Source of the DNA: Corythoichthys intestinalis
Lineage: Eukaryota > Chordata > Actinopteri > Syngnathiformes > Syngnathidae
Assembly (NCBI RefSeq): GCF_030265065.1
Contig: NC_080397.1
Location: forward strand, 30,511,501 to 30,575,500
DNA: 64,000 nucleotides
Reading direction: 5' to 3'
The translations under genes and the position numbers were made by a program. This document shows positions 1-11,379 of the stretch, in pieces. The notes beneath the pieces are model-generated. The model was given only the letters and a program-made list of their open reading frames with translations, did not search any database and was not told the DNA's origin. Position 1 is the stretch's first letter; the number at the start of each line of letters is the position of its first letter.

Positions 1-410
1 AACTCAGGTTTTGGCTCAAACTTGTTATCCAGGAACAGAGCTGTCCCTTCATTGATGTCGGAAGAATTGTCTTGTCTTTTGAGGAGCGTGCTAAAGACCT
101 CATTTACATTTTTCTGTGTAATTTGGGAACTGTTGTAACCCAGACCACTGAACAGCTGTTGGTGGGTTTCCCCTTGAGCTCCGACAGACAAGGCAGCCAA
201 AGCGACGGACACACTACTCGGAGAGAAAAAGATGTTCTTGCCCTGGTTGGCAGCATGAGAAGCCAACTTTCTGTAGAGTTGGAAGGCAAACTCTTTGTTT
301 CCCGAGTTCACCTGTGAGAGGCTGTCATCACTGTGGTCTGCTTCATGGTGGCCTCTTCCCACACAAATCACTGCTGATAAGATCCAGACGCCCAGGGCCG
401 CATGCATCAT
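1..410 (-). CDS. Alpha-1-antitrypsin-like serpin, first coding exon (partial)
   Basis: Read on the minus strand from the ATG at 408-410, the frame stays open for 136 codons to the window edge, so the rest of the gene lies to the left. The first 20 residues (MMHAALGVWILSAVICVGRG) are a signal peptide, so the product is probably secreted. Serpin landmarks follow in order: helix A (KEFAFQLYRKLAS), the strand 6B/helix B signature (NIFFSPSSVSVALAALS), GAQGETHQQLFSGLGYN for the helix C-D region, and INEGTALFLDNKF leading into helix F. This is the layout of clade A serpins, which trap serine proteases by a reactive-centre loop; that loop is C-terminal and not in the window, so inhibitory activity and target cannot be judged. 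In this clade a long first coding exon is usual, which fits the absence of a splice donor here. A second ATG directly follows the first. The family call is firm; the exact orthologue (serpina1-like) is inferred. Confidence 0.9.
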   Translation of the reverse strand, partial: MMHAALGVWILSAVICVGRGHHEADHSDDSLSQVNSGNKEFAFQLYRKLASHAANQGKNIFFSPSSVSVALAALSVGAQGETHQQLFSGLGYNSSQITQKNVNEVFSTLLKRQDNSSDINEGTALFLDNKFEPKPE

Positions 411-3058
411 TGTGGACTATCAAAAAAGTTCCAAAGTGCAACATTGATCTTTTGATTATACATTATACTAAAAAAAACATTTGGACATGTCAAAGGTCAA
501 CAATATATTTACTGTATGCACTGTCATGGTGGTGGTTTGAGGAAAACCAGCATTGTGCATTGTTTTATGGAGTGTCTTACAGTGGCACTACAAAGAACTA
601 TGAAAATGGCAACTATATAACTTTTTTTCCCAGGAACAATTAACTCAAATCCCATAAAACCATTTATGGGCATGTAGCAAGAGATCTCGGCAATACAATA
701 CTGTAGTATACTGTGTGGCTACCATGGTAACCAGATGCATACAGGTGATCGGTTACTTACTCCAGCTGTAAACAATGGTATTTTTTTCTTCATATATAAT
801 AGATAGATAAAACTCAAAGAAACAAATATTTTTTTTAAAAATATTATTTTTCATTGCAATGGCAAAATGTAATGTCCAATCAGCTTCAATTTGACTCAGA
901 TGGCAATAGCTTGAAAGCTAAAGCACATACTTTAGCAATTCTCCGATTAATAACAATGTCCTTTTTGTTGGTGGCCAAATTTGAGAATATTGTTATATTA
1001 TATATACAACATTAAATTATAGGTACATTTTAGAACAAAAGCATAAAACATATTGTGTGGAAATGGCCATTGAAAATGAAGCTGTAATTAGCGTATACTG
1101 TACTAATTATATAAATATGGCGGAAAACACAGACAAGGCTGAAAAAGCAGTTTCTGCTCTTGCACCCCTCCTTAAAATAAACTGCTGTATTTTAAGCCAA
1201 AAGAACTGTTGTGTTTGATAGAACAATATGTCTATATGTTGCCATCACAGATTCATGACGCATTAATTCCCCAAACTATTTTAAATTTTTTCATTTTGTC
1301 CTGAAAACCCCCATTTACAGACGTCGCGCAACCGCTTTTGTTTCAACCCAGCTATAAAATGAAGGTAATTAATTATATTTACTATTCAAAATGTGTCGTT
1401 TTTAGCTTAGAATCATTGATGTTTCATATTCATTAAAAAAAAAAAAAACACTGTATAAAATTATTCATTCATATATTTTAAACTTTTAAACAAATTATGT
1501 CACAATGAAAAAAATGGCGTCTGTAAAAAAAGTCACGGATATCTACCTCATAACTATCGCTTAGTTGTATTTTTTTGTCACTGTCGCATTTTCTCCGATA
1601 TGTTAGATGATAATCGAACCAAAGAAGAATTGTAGAAAAAAAAACCTTTGAAAGGGTAAATATATTAAAAAGAAAATCTCGACCACTCCTTGATGTCTGC
1701 GATTTCTGCATTGCGACCCTTGTTATATTACCATGTTTCACCCATGAAATCCCTAAAAAATCCAGCTGTGGCCATTCACAGCTGTGTCTTGACACTCTTT
1801 GATAATTGCTACATGGAGTTTGGGATCGAAACAAGGTAAGTCGGCGATAATATCTCGTTAAAGTCATGGCGTCTTTAATGCCCTCCTGCTCCAAATTTTT
1901 CTTCCCCCAGAAAATTGAGATTTTAAACTTTCTAATGATGTATGACAAAGTGATGCATCATAGGTAGGGTTTTGCAGTTTACATGTTTTTTTTTTTTTTT
2001 CAAAAATGCCCCATTGGAAAGCTTAAAATATAAAACAGTACAGAAGTGCAATGTAACTGCTTGATTGGGATCAAAACATTTGGCTGTTGTGTTTCTGTTC
2101 CTGGTAGAGCCAATTAGGCAAATTCATACCAAAAACCCAACATTAAATGTACAGTACTTATATTCTGAATTGTGTTAAGTCTTTCATTTGCATATTTAAG
2201 AACACATCAGAAAACAAAGTCAAAGCATTTGTCCCGAGAGGAAAACCTAATGGACCACATTATCTAGTTCTTAATTCTATTCAGTACATTGTAAATGTGG
2301 TAAGGGGGGGGGGGGGGGGGGGGGGGCAGGATTCAGTTATCAAATAACTTACCAATGGTTGATTGGTTGTCAATCCTGAAAAACCACAGCCACACCAAGC
2401 ACAGGCTAGACAGTGAGGAGTGTCTTATTTATATTACTTGAGTCTCCTCCCATTTGACCAGAGAGCGGCAGAAGCAGAAGATCATGAAAAGCAGTGAAAG
2501 CACATTTACCTAGACTGTGGGCTGGGAAAATTTACACATTCAGGCATAAATAATTCCCACGCTTTGTTTCATACAGTCCGGCGAAAATGTTTCTTGTACT
2601 ACTTTTATTTTGATTCAATAAAAAGTTGTATCACCAATACACTGCAGTATTTTAATTTTCATCAAACCAATGACCAAGAAGAACTGAACTTTGGACCTGT
2701 GTGTTTAGCCTCTGTGTCATACTGATTCCATGTAATGTTTGCTGGCCAACTATGACAACACAAGAGATTGCACAGTGCAGATAAAGAAAGAAGCAGTGGA
2801 AAGCATACAAAATATGATGTAGTATGTCCCTGAACCCCTACTCTTCCCTTACTATATGCAAGCAGGGCTGATGAAAATTAGACAGTGTATACAGTATCTG
2901 TAATCCACATTCATGTCAAACATGTCAACATTATACTTCGTATATTAGGCCCACGCGAAGAACATGGTATTTTCCATTTGCAGCATTGAAGTGGTGGGTT
3001 CCAATGTGTCCTTTTTTCTTGGATAGCCTACAGTATGGCAGCACCTGTGTTTCTGGCT
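411..3058. other. Intergenic, serpin to dusp26-like; no gene recognised
   Basis: AT-rich sequence with no exon I can support. It holds the serpin 5' flank at the left and the dusp26-like 3' UTR at the right. A run of 23 G lies at 2304-2326. A TTTATT at about 2605 would be an AATAAA poly(A) signal on the minus strand for dusp26-like, but this is weak. The stretch 1140-1990 has the look of an old unclassified repeat (see findings). Confidence 0.5.
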
Positions 3059-4106
3059 TCATTTACGTGTACCAAAAAGTTGCTTATCCAGACAGATAAG
3101 TTGTCGGAGGAAACCTCGGTTGGGAATGACTCCCCTGTTCTCTTTCACAGCACATATAGCCTCCACGAGGGTGAGCCTCTGCTTCAGCATCAAGTATGCC
3201 AGGACCAGGGTGGCAGAACGGCTAACTCCTACATGACAATGCACCAGTACTTGACCTTAAGTAATACAACACAAAAAAATCACAGCTGTTTTTATTAGCT
3301 CACTGGACCAGTACAAGTACATATAATTTTTTGTGCATTCTCACCTCCCCTGCTAAGAGCAGTGTGGATAAAGTCTGCAGCTGCCTGGAAGTTCACACTC
3401 ATGTCAAAATTACAGGAGTCATTCGCCTCTATGCCCAAATATATGATCATCATTTCTTGGTAGAAGTCAGGACACCTATGACGTTTACTGTGAGCTGCAT
3501 TCAAGATATGAGTAATTCCATGCCTAGCTAAATCGTTCCTGTTCTGTGCACTGCACCTGTTGAAAAACAAAGCTTTACTGCACTGGCTGCTTCATTAATG
3601 TTATTTCTTAGTTGAGTAGTGTTTCCAAAATAAATGCGAAATGCATCCGCGAGCTTCACATACTATTGAATTACCCTACAAAAATATTTATTTGGACTGT
3701 CAGGAGAAGTGTATGCAGACTTAATGCCAGTCATTGATGGAAACATACATGATACAGCTGTCACCATGTGGAATGTAACGTCAGAGGTTTAGAATTACTT
3801 ATTTCCTTGCATTTGTTTGGACATAGAACATTCAAAATATTAAAAACATAATAATAACAGTAACAGCATAGGCAATAAAGTCAGATTGGGTCATACAACT
3901 AGCAAAAAAAATAAGTAAAATACTTACTGATCACCAATGTAGAGCCTGGGCCACACTTCATCTGCATGGCTGATGATGGCTTTACCAGTAAACAAAAGTT
4001 TTTCCAATTCAAGCACCGCTAAACCAGGGGAACTTAGGTCAATTTCCACCTTCCTGGGAGGAGGTCTATCATTCCAGGATGCAGGAAGTTTGGATGAAAA
4101 TGACAT
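3059..4106 (-). CDS. dusp26: Dual-specificity phosphatase 26-like, three exons
   Basis: Coding exons on the minus strand are 4106-3928, 3556-3345 and 3255-3059, with GT-AG introns and phases 2 and 1, giving 195 aa (human DUSP26 has 211). It is an atypical dual-specificity phosphatase, which removes phosphate from Tyr and Ser/Thr of substrates such as MAP kinases. Seen in the sequence: the N-terminal block [12 protein letters not shown] then [15 protein letters not shown], the middle block [12 protein letters not shown], the likely general acid Asp106 in EANDS, and the catalytic loop [19 protein letters not shown] with Cys137 and Arg143. The C-terminal [14 protein letters not shown] fits DUSP26 better than DUSP13 or DUSP29. 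The start is the ATG at 4104-4106; an in-frame TGA lies just upstream (a GTG directly before the ATG was not chosen). The residue after the catalytic Cys is His where human DUSP26 has Ala. DUSP26 and BAG4/LSM1 are both on human 8p, which supports the name; a DUSP13-type paralogue is the alternative. Confidence 0.85.
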
Positions 4107-5485
4107 CACTTTGTTGTACTGGTTTCAAGTGGGTGGGGGGCAAAAAAAAAAGTAAAAAAAAAAAAAAAAATACAAAAACTAACTTTGAGGGTAATTTCGG
4201 CTAAGGGCAGGCTGTCTAAAGTGTTGTGAGCGCATCAGACTGTTGTATTAATTTCAGCCCCCAACACATGGGTCTACTGCTGTAATTTTGCTTCAAAATA
4301 GCAGCCTATTTAAAGACCAGAGTGCTTGCAACTCGGGTGCTATGCATGCAACAGTTTACAAAAAGACCATGGTAACACTTCCTTTTTTAAATGTGCTTTA
4401 CTTGAAAACATTTTTTTTTTTTTTTATAAAACAGATTCACCCCAAAAATACGGCAGTTAATTACATCACAACTAAGAATGACACTACTTCACCGGATTAA
4501 AAATATAATTCATATTTTATTATTTCTGAGAATTCTCAACAGTGGCATTTTTTTTTTTTACTGTTAATCAGCCAAGTATTTCCATCTTGTGTTTGAAACA
4601 TGCAATACATCTGACATTTTACAGTTGGGCTCCATGTAACAGCACAAGGAAATGAATACTTTAGACAGATATGATTTTCCATGCATTGCTTTTACTTTTT
4701 TTTTTTACTTTTTAAATATAGTATATTCAACATCCTTTGAAATATGGCACTGCATAGTCCAACACATCTGTATTATTTCAGGGGAAAATACCTATTTTGC
4801 TAACTTGGAGAAAAATGGTACAATATTCTGAAGTTAAATAATGGACAAAAAAAAAAAAAAAACTGGTGCTGCAATCAACACTTATTCATAACAAGTTAAA
4901 TGGGATCTTCACAATTGAATGGATATTAGAGGAAATACATTTTTGGAAATCACGGCAGAGACAAAAGAATTGATAGCTTCAGGGAGCTTTCTTTTTTTTT
5001 AAACTCATTTGTCATTGATGGTCCAATTATAACAATAACGAGGTTGTAAAAGTGTTGTGCATGCAAAACGGAGAGCATAATGGAAAATTAATACGAACAC
5101 CTACATTACTGCAATAGCCTCATTGATGGCTATCAGTGACTACAATATCATGCAACTGGACTGTGACAAACTAATGGGCAGTTAAGGCAATGTTTATGTT
5201 GTTTGGGACAGACGACCATTTTTAAACTGACATACATCAATATGATTAAATGATTCTGAAACACTCGTTGAAGGTTAGCAACAAGTTGGGAATGGCAATG
5301 AATAATTCTCTTTTCAGGTATGAATAACGCAAAAGAATAATTCAGTCTGACTGATTTGAAAGTTCCTTACAATATGTACAAAAACAGATGTGTTGATCTA
5401 CTGTATTGACACGCATCACACATACCAACAGCTTACTAGTCATTTTTGAAAATGTGTTCAAACACTAGTTCAAAGAAGATCCACT
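4107..5485. other. dusp26-like 5' flank and bag4 3' UTR
   Basis: Both flanking genes run on the minus strand, so this interval holds the upstream region of dusp26-like (left) and the 3' UTR of bag4 (right). It is AT-rich with several A and T runs of 10-17 bases. No coding exon or clear repeat is visible. Confidence 0.5.
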
Positions 5486-8400
5486 TTAGAATGCTTTCTT
5501 TTCCAGCTGGTCAAGAATTGCCTGGATCCTCTGCACAGCCTCCTTCCGAGATTGACGGACATTTTCAAGTCCCTGAGTCTCCACAGAGTCCAGCTCAAGC
5601 AGCTCTTTGGTAAGAAGTTCCTCCAGGCATCGATAACTCTTGTCCGTTTTTTTCCCTACAAACTCATCAACATCTTCCTGAAGAAGTAGCACCCTAACCA
5701 TGATTTGTTGAACTCGAGCTAAACTGGGGTTGTCGCTCACAGGCTGAGGTCCAGGGTTGTCTGGAGCCAATGACTGACTGGGTGCAGAGGGTGGGGGCTC
5801 ACCTTGTGAGTGATTTTGATCAATTCGCCCTGCGTTGTTGTACATTTGGGGAGGTGAACTAATTTCTGTGGGTTTCCCATTGGTGCGACTTGGGGATGCA
5901 GTTGTTCTGGGCTTAGGTCCAACCTGTGGGGTGCGCTGGTCCTGGAATGACACAGAACAATTTCAAAAGTGTTTTTGAATGAAAACATAAATGCTTCAGA
6001 CTGAAAGAAACACTCGGTAGCTTTTCAGTTTTGGTCGATTTGAGTGACAAAAGCGGTAGTGTTTTGCCTTAAGGAAGACTGCGTTTCCTTTGTGGACTAG
6101 AGCACACCCGCACGGGTGTCATAAAATCATCAACTAATCAAAAATCAATCTGCGGTCGCCTGCAGATGTATTCAACAACATATCTGTTTCCAGCGGCTGT
6201 GTGAAGGATGAATAGTAATAAGGTAATGAATCCAGTCGTGTCTAAAAAATAGCATACGTGGGTTAGCAACCGTGTGGCTAACTCCCCCACCCCACCCAGC
6301 GAGTGTAAGCCGGGCCAATGTTTATTCTGTATATCCTGGTAGCCTGCCTTTTTTTTCCTCCATAAACAAAACTTTTTGTCTCTTGTTGCTCTGTCATCTT
6401 TGCAGAATTCGCGCGAAAGCGTTCGCATAGACTTCAGTCTTTATAATGAATGGGGAAGAGACTTATGTTGTAAAGCAGTCAGCACATTTGTGTTTTTTTT
6501 TTTTTTTGTGTGTGGCAGGGTTCCTGCCCCCCTCCTCAAAGTTAATTAGTGCCGGTTAAAGCGATACAGACCCCCTCAAGACATAAAACAGGTGTCATTC
6601 AACTAGTTTTCAGTCGTCATACTATCACACATGTTATGAAAATATTTTATAAAGGCTGAAAAGTTAGCAAGTGTTGCTTTAAAAGTTTAAATGAGATTTA
6701 AAACCTTATGAACTTATCTAAAGTGGTATGAATGAAGTATAAACCGAAGCACAACCCCAATTTCAATTTGGGAAGTTTTCGACATAAATAAACAGAATTT
6801 TGCTAATGATTTTCAAACTATATTTAATTTAATACACCACAAAACACACTTACGGTACGAACAGATAAAACGTTACTGCTTTTGACAACTTAAGAACTTT
6901 ATGGCTGCAACACTTTCCAAATAGCTGAAATTGGAGGCAAAAAAAAAATGCCTGTTTGGAACATCCCAGACATGAACAGGCTACGTAATTGGGATCAGGT
7001 GGGTGCTATGGCTAAGTATAAAAGGAGCTTCCCTGAACTGCTCAGTCATTCAAAAGCAAAAAAAAGCAAAGTTCCCCTCTTTGTGAACAAGTGTGTGAGA
7101 AAATAGTCTTACAGTTTAAGGGCAATGTTCCTCAACATACAATTGCAAGGATCTACGGTCCATGAAATCAGAAGTTTCAGAAAATCTGGAGAAATCACTG
7201 CATGCCAGGCTAAAGGCAAGGCCGAAAAACCATACTGGAAGCCCCATCAGCTGTTGCCAGACCGAAGTTCAAAGAAGAAGCCAGTTCTAAACAAGACACA
7301 GAAGCAACATTTTCTCTGAGCTGGGGTAGTTTAAAATGGAGTGTGGCCAAGTGGGAAACTGTTCTATGGTCAGACAAATCATTTTTTTTTAAAAACTGGG
7401 TCTCCATGCCCAGTACCAAACAGGATAAAGAACAAAAACAACCCACGTTAATAGTGATCACTTCAAAATCCAGCATCTTTGAAGGTATGAGACCGTTAGT
7501 GCCTATATCATAGGTAGCTGACACATCTGTGAAGGCACCATTCATGCTAAAACGTACATACTGTATAGGTTTTAGAGAAACATGCAGCCATCCAAGCAAC
7601 ATCATATTTTCATGTACGGCTCTGCTTATATTAACAAAACAATGACAAACCACATTCTGCACGTGTTACAACAGTGTAACTTTGTAGTAAAAGAGGTAAA
7701 CAGTACTAGACTGGCCTGCCTGCATTTCAGACGTTATGAAGTTGAAGCTGTACATCAAGCAAGAATGGGGGGGTCCGCCTACAAAGCTTCAACCATTGGT
7801 GTCCTCAGTTCCAAATGTTTATTGAATGTTATAGAGAAGATATAATACAGGGGTAAACATAACTCTGTCCCAGCCATTTTGGAACGTGCTCTAGCTATGA
7901 AATTCTAAATTCATGATTATTTTCTTAAGACAAAGTGTCAGTTTGGACACTGAATATGTCTTTGTTGTGTATTCAATTAAATATAGTTTGAATGGGATTT
8001 TTAAATCATCATACTAGCTGTATGCATTTGTTTAAAGTGCCTGTGACACGAAAAAGCATGTTTATTTAGAAATACACGCGGTATTTTATGCTCCTGAATG
8101 ATATGGACAACTTGGATGCGTGAAGAAGCGATCGATATATTTATTCAATTCTTTTAATCCCGCGCTACGAAAATGACAGACTTCCGGCTTCGGTCTTGCA
8201 TTGAGGAAGAGGGCGCTGTGACGTGTACGGGAGAAGGAGTCCTCTTCACTATACAGCCGTACTGTTGTATGAGAAGGACTAAGAATTCAGCTGATTTTGC
8301 GGATTAATTTGTTTATTTTTCGCATTACACCAGCCAAATGGCTGCAGAAAAATGTTGCTGTAGGAAGGAAAGGCGTGTGTGCCTTTTGGGGGTTTCAAAA

Positions 8401-10570
8401 GGTTCCCATTCACCGGTGGATATTGGCCAAAACAAGCCCTACTCTATACAAGTATAACACCATTACCATTACCATTACTGTACTACCCTACTACTTTTTG
8501 TAAAATAGACTTATTATTTCTCGGGCAAACTCACTATTTCACTTCTGTCATTTCATGCGGCAGCATAACTAACCCTCCCCTTCGGGTCCCACTCTGTCCA
8601 GTGCTGACACTGGGTTGTGCTCATCTCCACTGAAGCATATTAACAAGTGGCATTGCTTATGACACCACACCTGACTTTGTCTACTATTTTGAGTCATTGT
8701 TTCCACTCCACAGTATTACGCAAGATGATGGTAATCATTGATGACTAGCAAATGGAATAAACACTGTGCCTAGAGCAACTCAAGGTTGAGTGCCAGTGTG
8801 GGTGCTTGTGCTCACTAGAGTTACTCCTCAGGCTGAAGTCTTCAGTGTGTATGTATTGTGTTGGGGGGGGGGCGTTAAGAATTCACACTATTCAAAAGAA
8901 CCAAATACGTGTGAGTGCATCCTAAATAAAAATTCAAATTGCATTACTGATAAAATTATTAGAGCTACACACAATATTAGAATTAGTACCTTTGCTAATA
9001 GATTTGTGTTCTAAATTCATATCTATAATTTTATCTTTCAATACCTTAGGTTGGTAAGGTGGTGGCGCACCGGTTCCAGTCCCTGGCCAAGCAGGAGGGT
9101 GTAACGGACGTACAGGATTTCCATAATGGTTTTGAGGAAGCTGTTGACCAGGCTGCCATTGCTGCTGTGTAGGAGCATACGTCCCTTGGTGTTCCCAAAC
9201 ATCAGTCGTGCGTGTGTATAGCGGGTTTGGAGGCATTGCATGCCCACCTTCACTGTAGTGAGAATATGGCCCCGGAGGATATCCAGGACCCTGAAAATGG
9301 AGCGAAGACACATACAACAATAAAATAATTTGAATGAAAAGAAATGATACAAACAACTCAGGTGTTCATCCTATGTATATAACTAAGGGGATACTTCAAT
9401 CTGATCGACCTCAGATTTTATGTTTAAATGTTCTTACCCCTTGACAGTGAATACCAGGATAGTGATGGTTTTGTGAGTGGGGCTGTCCTGCTGCCCCACT
9501 GTTTTGCTCTGCAGGACAGCTCTGATTAGAGTAAGAAACTGGAGGTGGTCTCTGAGGATCAGCACAGTAGAAAGGATTGGATGGATGGAAACCACTTGTG
9601 GAATATTGACTCTGTGCTGGGCTGTAGACCCCATGGCCATTTGGATAACCTCCAGAAATCACCTACAAAAGGTAGATTATTAGGTAATTAAAGTATTCTG
9701 TAATGTAGAATTCCTATCATTTAAAAGGTGGGAGGAAACAATTTATTCTGTCTGGCCTTCTAAATTATTTGCCTTTCCAAATGAATAATGGAAAGTATCC
9801 ATTCCAGGGTCACTCAGTTGCAGTTTGCCATTAAGTCTTTACTGTAGTCATTTTAATGTGTGCTGATTTGCATAATTACGGTCATGGCTATAAGTAAGGG
9901 TTGCATCATTGTAACAGGAATGTACTGCACTAATTTGTGGAGTCCCATAGTTATGCTTTGGTTGGTGTGTTCCCATCCCAGCGGCGGTGTTGTTCTTTCC
10001 TAGTGTGGTTCATGAAACGCCTGTCTTGCATGCATTAGCTACACTTTTTAAACCAAATTATGCTCCAATGTGAAACATACCTGGGGATTATACTGCGGCT
10101 GGCCATCAGATCCAGAAGGATAAGTATTTGCATAGTGACCCGCGGAATGGGACTGAGGATACCAGTAGTGGGATGGGTAGCCGGGATACTGCGGCGTGTC
10201 CTGGGGATTCACAACACCAAAATCTAAACAATGTAATTTACATATATCTGGGTGTAGACTCGGTGGGGGGACTGGTGGCACCTTCTCACTCATTCCTTAT
10301 GTTTGATGAAATAAATACATATTATACAATATTTAGCAGTTTAATAACGATTTTCTATATTTAAAGTGCTGCAATTAAATCGTTATAGCCACGTGACTCG
10401 CTACAAACTTAGCTGAGCTAGCAAGGGATCGTTAGCTATTACATAACGTAATCTAGCCCGTTAGCCGCGTAGCTAGCATGAGTAGAAGACGCCAGCGAGC
10501 CAATGTTTAATATAAGCAGTACTAGGAAACCTCAATTATACACGGAGGTTGTTGTGGTGCGACTCACCAT
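5486..10570 (-). CDS. bag4: BAG4 (SODD), Hsp70 co-chaperone
   Basis: Coding exons on the minus strand are 10570-10568 (the ATG alone), 10200-10081, 9662-9438, 9290-9045 and 5941-5486. All introns are GT-AG and phase 0, giving 349 aa (human 457). BAG4 binds the ATPase domain of Hsp70/Hsc70 as a nucleotide-exchange co-chaperone and is known to silence TNF-receptor-1 and related death receptors in the cytoplasm. The first 250 residues are low complexity, rich in Pro, Tyr, Gln, Ser and Gly (for example QYPGYPSHYWYPQS, like human PPYPSYNSNYW). The last 80 residues are the BAG domain, with the near-invariant EEFVGKKTDK-type helix (here DEFVGKKTDKSYRCLEELL) and LTKELLELDSVETQG. The proposed start lies in exon 1 directly before a GTGAGT donor; an in-frame TAG precedes it. 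A rival start is the ATG at 10291-10293, which reads MSEKVPPVPPPS into exon 2 without splicing. The domain and family call is firm; the N-terminus is inferred. Confidence 0.92.
6006..6683. repeat. MITE-like inverted-repeat element in bag4 intron 4
   Basis: The left edge (about 6012, AACACTCGGTAGCTTTTCAG) and the right edge (reverse complement AACACTTGCTAACTTTTCAG) form imperfect terminal inverted repeats about 25 bases long. The interior has no coding capacity that I recognise. I could not find a convincing TSD, so the superfamily is open and the limits are approximate. Confidence 0.5.
6750..8030 (+). mobile_element. Degraded Tc1/mariner element in bag4 intron 4
   Basis: The left edge (about 6751, ACAACCCCAATTTCAATTTG) matches the end of a common vertebrate Tc1-like family. 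Inside, in the plus direction, lie transposase remnants: the N-terminal helix-turn-helix stretch near 7145-7215 (ATCTACGGTCCATGAAATC, TCTGGAGAAATCACTGCATG) and the catalytic-domain stretch from about 7470 to 7850 (ATCCAAGCAACATCATATT, TGGCCTGCCTGCATTTCAG). The middle of the gene is missing and the frame is broken many times. A sister copy sits in lsm1 intron 3. Confidence 0.75.
8031..9044. other. bag4 intron 4, 5' part; unexplained repeat-like segment
   Basis: The segment from about 8035 (AAAGTGCCTGTGACACGAAA) to about 8500 looks like part of a dispersed repeat rather than unique intron, but I cannot classify it. A short reading frame from the ATG at 8338 (MAAEKCCCRKERRVCLLG) is cysteine-rich but matches no domain I know. 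A G run lies at about 8862-8871. Confidence 0.35.
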
Positions 10571-11379
10571 GTTCCTTAGGTAGTTTCCGGGGTTATTAGC
10601 CAAGTTCTAAATCGAGGGACTGTCGGATTTCACTTCATTTGACGGCGATGTACCTGCTAAACGGACTCCATGTATTATTCTATTGCAGGCGGCAATCTCT
10701 TTTACTATCGAAAAGTTCGAATTGCTACAAACGCCAAAAAGTGAAGGGGAATGATAAAGGGAGATGACTTGTTAAAATAACCGGAAATGATGAATGGCCT
10801 ATGGTACCGTGAGCTCGCGTCAGCTTGTTTATCCTTAATGAGGATAGCGAATTAAGTATAAGAAAGCTTGCTCTGTAGATTTTAAAGGAGACCATGTATG
10901 TCGTAACTCGTAACCGAGAGTCTGACTTTAAAAACAAAAAATATCAAAACAATTCAGCAATTATTGTTGTATTCAGATTATTTTGTAAATTATATAGCGT
11001 ATAGTAGTTTTTATTTCAATTTTCAACTAAATATTGACTAAAGTCAAATAAGTGCAGGAGTAACTCTTCTGTATTTATATACAATCTTTACCACGCGACG
11101 ATTCATTAGAAAAATAAATACGACTTGTATTATTACAACCAAATTTTTAAGATAAATCTGCGTTTTTAAATAATGAGATGACGTTTAATGTATACGGTGA
11201 TGTAGTTATTAATTATTCCATACGATATTCCAGCGCCCAAACAGTAAAACATCACCCGGAAGTTTAATCCTGGTGTCTATAAAAAACGCTTCCGCTCCTC
11301 TTCCGTATAAAAAAAACATTAGGAAATATTCATGGCGTGACGCTACGACATATAAGAAGGTATTAAACAGGATCCCAAG
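10571..11379. promoter_or_regulatory. Shared bag4/lsm1 head-to-head promoter region
   Basis: The two start codons face away from each other across 809 bp. Near the lsm1 side is CACCCGGAAGT at 11253-11263, a good ETS-factor site, followed by further TTCCG motifs at 11289-11306 in the inferred 5' UTR. Near the bag4 side is ACCGGAAAT at 10780-10788. No TATA box is placed convincingly. ETS-rich, TATA-less bidirectional promoters are common for housekeeping pairs. Human BAG4 and LSM1 are also divergent neighbours. Confidence 0.65.

Noticed and set aside
10048-10293. Start of BAG4 at the ATG of 10291-10293 (MSEKVPPVPP).
   Set aside because: Possible, but an upstream exon with a strong donor and an in-frame acceptor at 10200 gives a cleaner all-phase-0 model; kept as the alternative.
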